Below are positions 5,554 through 6,236 of a DNA stretch of 6,236 bases, piece after piece. A program made the position numbers and the translations under genes. Source of the DNA: an uncultured Prevotella sp. GTDB taxonomy: Bacteria > Bacteroidota > Bacteroidia > Bacteroidales > Bacteroidaceae. Every line of letters starts with the position of its first letter. Positions within the stretch are counted from its first letter, which is position 1. The stretch covers positions 1 through 6,236 of the forward strand of contig CAJMAO010000086.1 of assembly GCA_905211345.1 (NCBI GenBank), written 5' to 3'. The notes beneath the pieces are model-generated. The model was not told the DNA's origin and ran no database searches. It was given only the letters and a program-made list of their open reading frames with translations.

Positions 5554-6236
5554 TTCATGTTTTTGTCTATCAGTTTCTTGAGAGTTTCAACCGAAGTGGT
5601 TGTAGTCAGCCCGTCTTCGGGCGTGTTCATGCAGTAGTCAACCAGCCTGTCTATGGTCGATACGGCCACGTGCATACGCGTGTCTGACGAAGCGTAATAG
5701 ATGTACACGGTGCCGTCGTCATCGGCAATCCAGCCATTTGAGAACAGGACGTTAGACACGTCGCCCACCCTCTCGACACCTTCGGGAGCCATGAAGTGGC
5801 CGCCCGGACGGGCGATAACGCGCGTCGGATCGTCGAGTGCGGTCATATACATATATAATACGTAGCGCAACCCGGCCGCGCAGCCGCGTACTCCGTGGGC
5901 CAGATGCAGCCATCCGTGCGGTGTCTTGATAGGAGCGGGCCCTTCGCCGTTCTTCACTTCCTTTATGGTATGGTATCTGCGCGCGTCGATTATCTTTTCT
6001 TCGGTTATCTCGGCGTTGGTTATGTCGTCCACCAAAGCCCAGCCTATGCCGCCTCCGCTGCCCGTGTCGATGAAGCCGTCCTGCGGCCTTGTGTAAAGCG
6101 CATACTTGCCGTTGACGAACTCGGGATGGAGAACCACGTTGCGCTGCTGGCTCTTTGTCTTCAAGTCGGGCAGTCGTTGCCACGTCTTCAAGTCCTTTGT
6201 GCGCGCTATGGCGGCGGTCGCCGTGGCGGCCGACAG
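5535..6236 (-). CDS. 4-O-β-D-mannosyl-D-glucose phosphorylase, GH130 (5' end missing)
   Basis: Cytoplasmic phosphorylase expected to convert β-1,4-mannosyl-glucose plus phosphate into mannose 1-phosphate and glucose, the last step of the mannobiose route. Only the C-terminal 233 residues are in the window. The frame is open to the edge (first full codon CTG at 6234-6236), and the family is usually about 390 residues, so roughly 155 N-terminal residues, including the expected catalytic Asp, lie outside. Visible GH130 blade motifs, in window numbering: LPDLKTKSQQRNVVLHPE (about 22-39), YTRPQDGFIDTGSGGGIGWA (48-67), YHTIKEVKNGEGPAPIKT (88-105), GWLHLAHGVR (108-117), GDVSNVLFSNGW (158-169) and YYASSDTRMHVA (180-191). 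The GSGGGIGWA and KTKSQQRN strings resemble the Bacteroides mannosylglucose phosphorylases more than the mannooligosaccharide or N-glycan GH130 groups; this is from memory. The TTG at 6189-6191 is not a start, since homology continues upstream of it. The last codons and the TAA stop (5535-5537) lie in an AT-rich inverted repeat. Confidence 0.92.
   Translation of the reverse strand: MSAATATAAIARTKDLKTWQRLPDLKTKSQQRNVVLHPEFVNGKYALYTRPQDGFIDTGSGGGIGWALVDDITNAEITEEKIIDARRYHTIKEVKNGEGPAPIKTPHGWLHLAHGVRGCAAGLRYVLYMYMTALDDPTRVIARPGGHFMAPEGVERVGDVSNVLFSNGWIADDDGTVYIYYASSDTRMHVAVSTIDRLVDYCMNTPEDGLTTTTSVETLKKLIDKNMKLMKNL

Larger units (their letters stand above)
284..6236 (-). other. Mannobiose catabolic operon with two deacetylases (5' part outside window)
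   Basis: Five codirectional genes with gaps of 82, -11, 40 and 10 nt form a likely single transcript. The order phosphorylase, symporter, epimerase corresponds to the established Bacteroides β-mannan pathway: mannobiose import, C2 epimerisation to mannosyl-glucose, then phosphorolysis to mannose 1-phosphate and glucose. The two downstream esterases carry signal peptides while epimerase and phosphorylase do not, so deacetylation would occur in the periplasm before import. No mannanase, SusC/SusD, regulator or promoter is visible in the window, so the main control region is expected upstream of 6236. Single-transcript status is inferred from spacing and orientation only. Confidence 0.75.

Noticed and set aside
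5535..6191. Short 218-residue gene starting at TTG 6189-6191
   Set aside because: The frame stays open to the window edge and the upstream residues still match GH130, so this is the truncated C-terminal part of a longer gene.

Overview
The window reads as the 3' part of a β-mannan (glucomannan/galactomannan) utilisation operon from a Bacteroidales bacterium. All five genes lie on the minus strand, so transcription runs from position 6236 towards 1. The enzyme set and the order GH130 phosphorylase, cation:sugar symporter, AGE-family 2-epimerase match, from memory, the mannan catabolic cluster of Bacteroides fragilis. The DNA looks moderately GC-rich in the genes and AT-rich between them. A Prevotellaceae- or Muribaculaceae-like gut or rumen species is my guess, not a demonstrated assignment.

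Layout in transcription order. 6236-5535: C-terminal 233 residues of a 4-O-β-D-mannosyl-D-glucose phosphorylase (GH130), cut by the window edge. 5534-5453: an 82-nt spacer with an AT-rich inverted repeat whose one arm runs into the phosphorylase stop codon. 5452-4058: a MelB-type (GPH family) inner-membrane symporter. 4068-2869: a cellobiose/mannobiose 2-epimerase overlapping the symporter by 11 nt. 2828-1740: a secreted CE2-like SGNH acetylesterase. 1729-284: a second secreted SGNH esterase of the sialate O-acetylesterase (SASA) type. 283-1: non-coding DNA holding four GCAAAAG heptamers at an exact 22-bp period, folding into nested hairpins.

Proposed joint action (inference from families and gene order): the two periplasmic esterases remove acetyl groups from mannan oligosaccharides. 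The symporter imports β-1,4-mannobiose, the epimerase converts it to mannosyl-glucose, and the GH130 enzyme splits that with phosphate into mannose 1-phosphate and glucose. The endo-mannanase, SusC/D pair, regulator and main promoter would have to lie beyond position 6236. None is visible here.

No radically new system is evident. The parts most worth a second look are the 22-bp periodic palindromic array downstream of the operon, the missing acid residue in the CE2 active-site motif, the inverted-repeat element between phosphorylase and transporter, and the coupling of two different deacetylases to the mannobiose epimerase/phosphorylase route.
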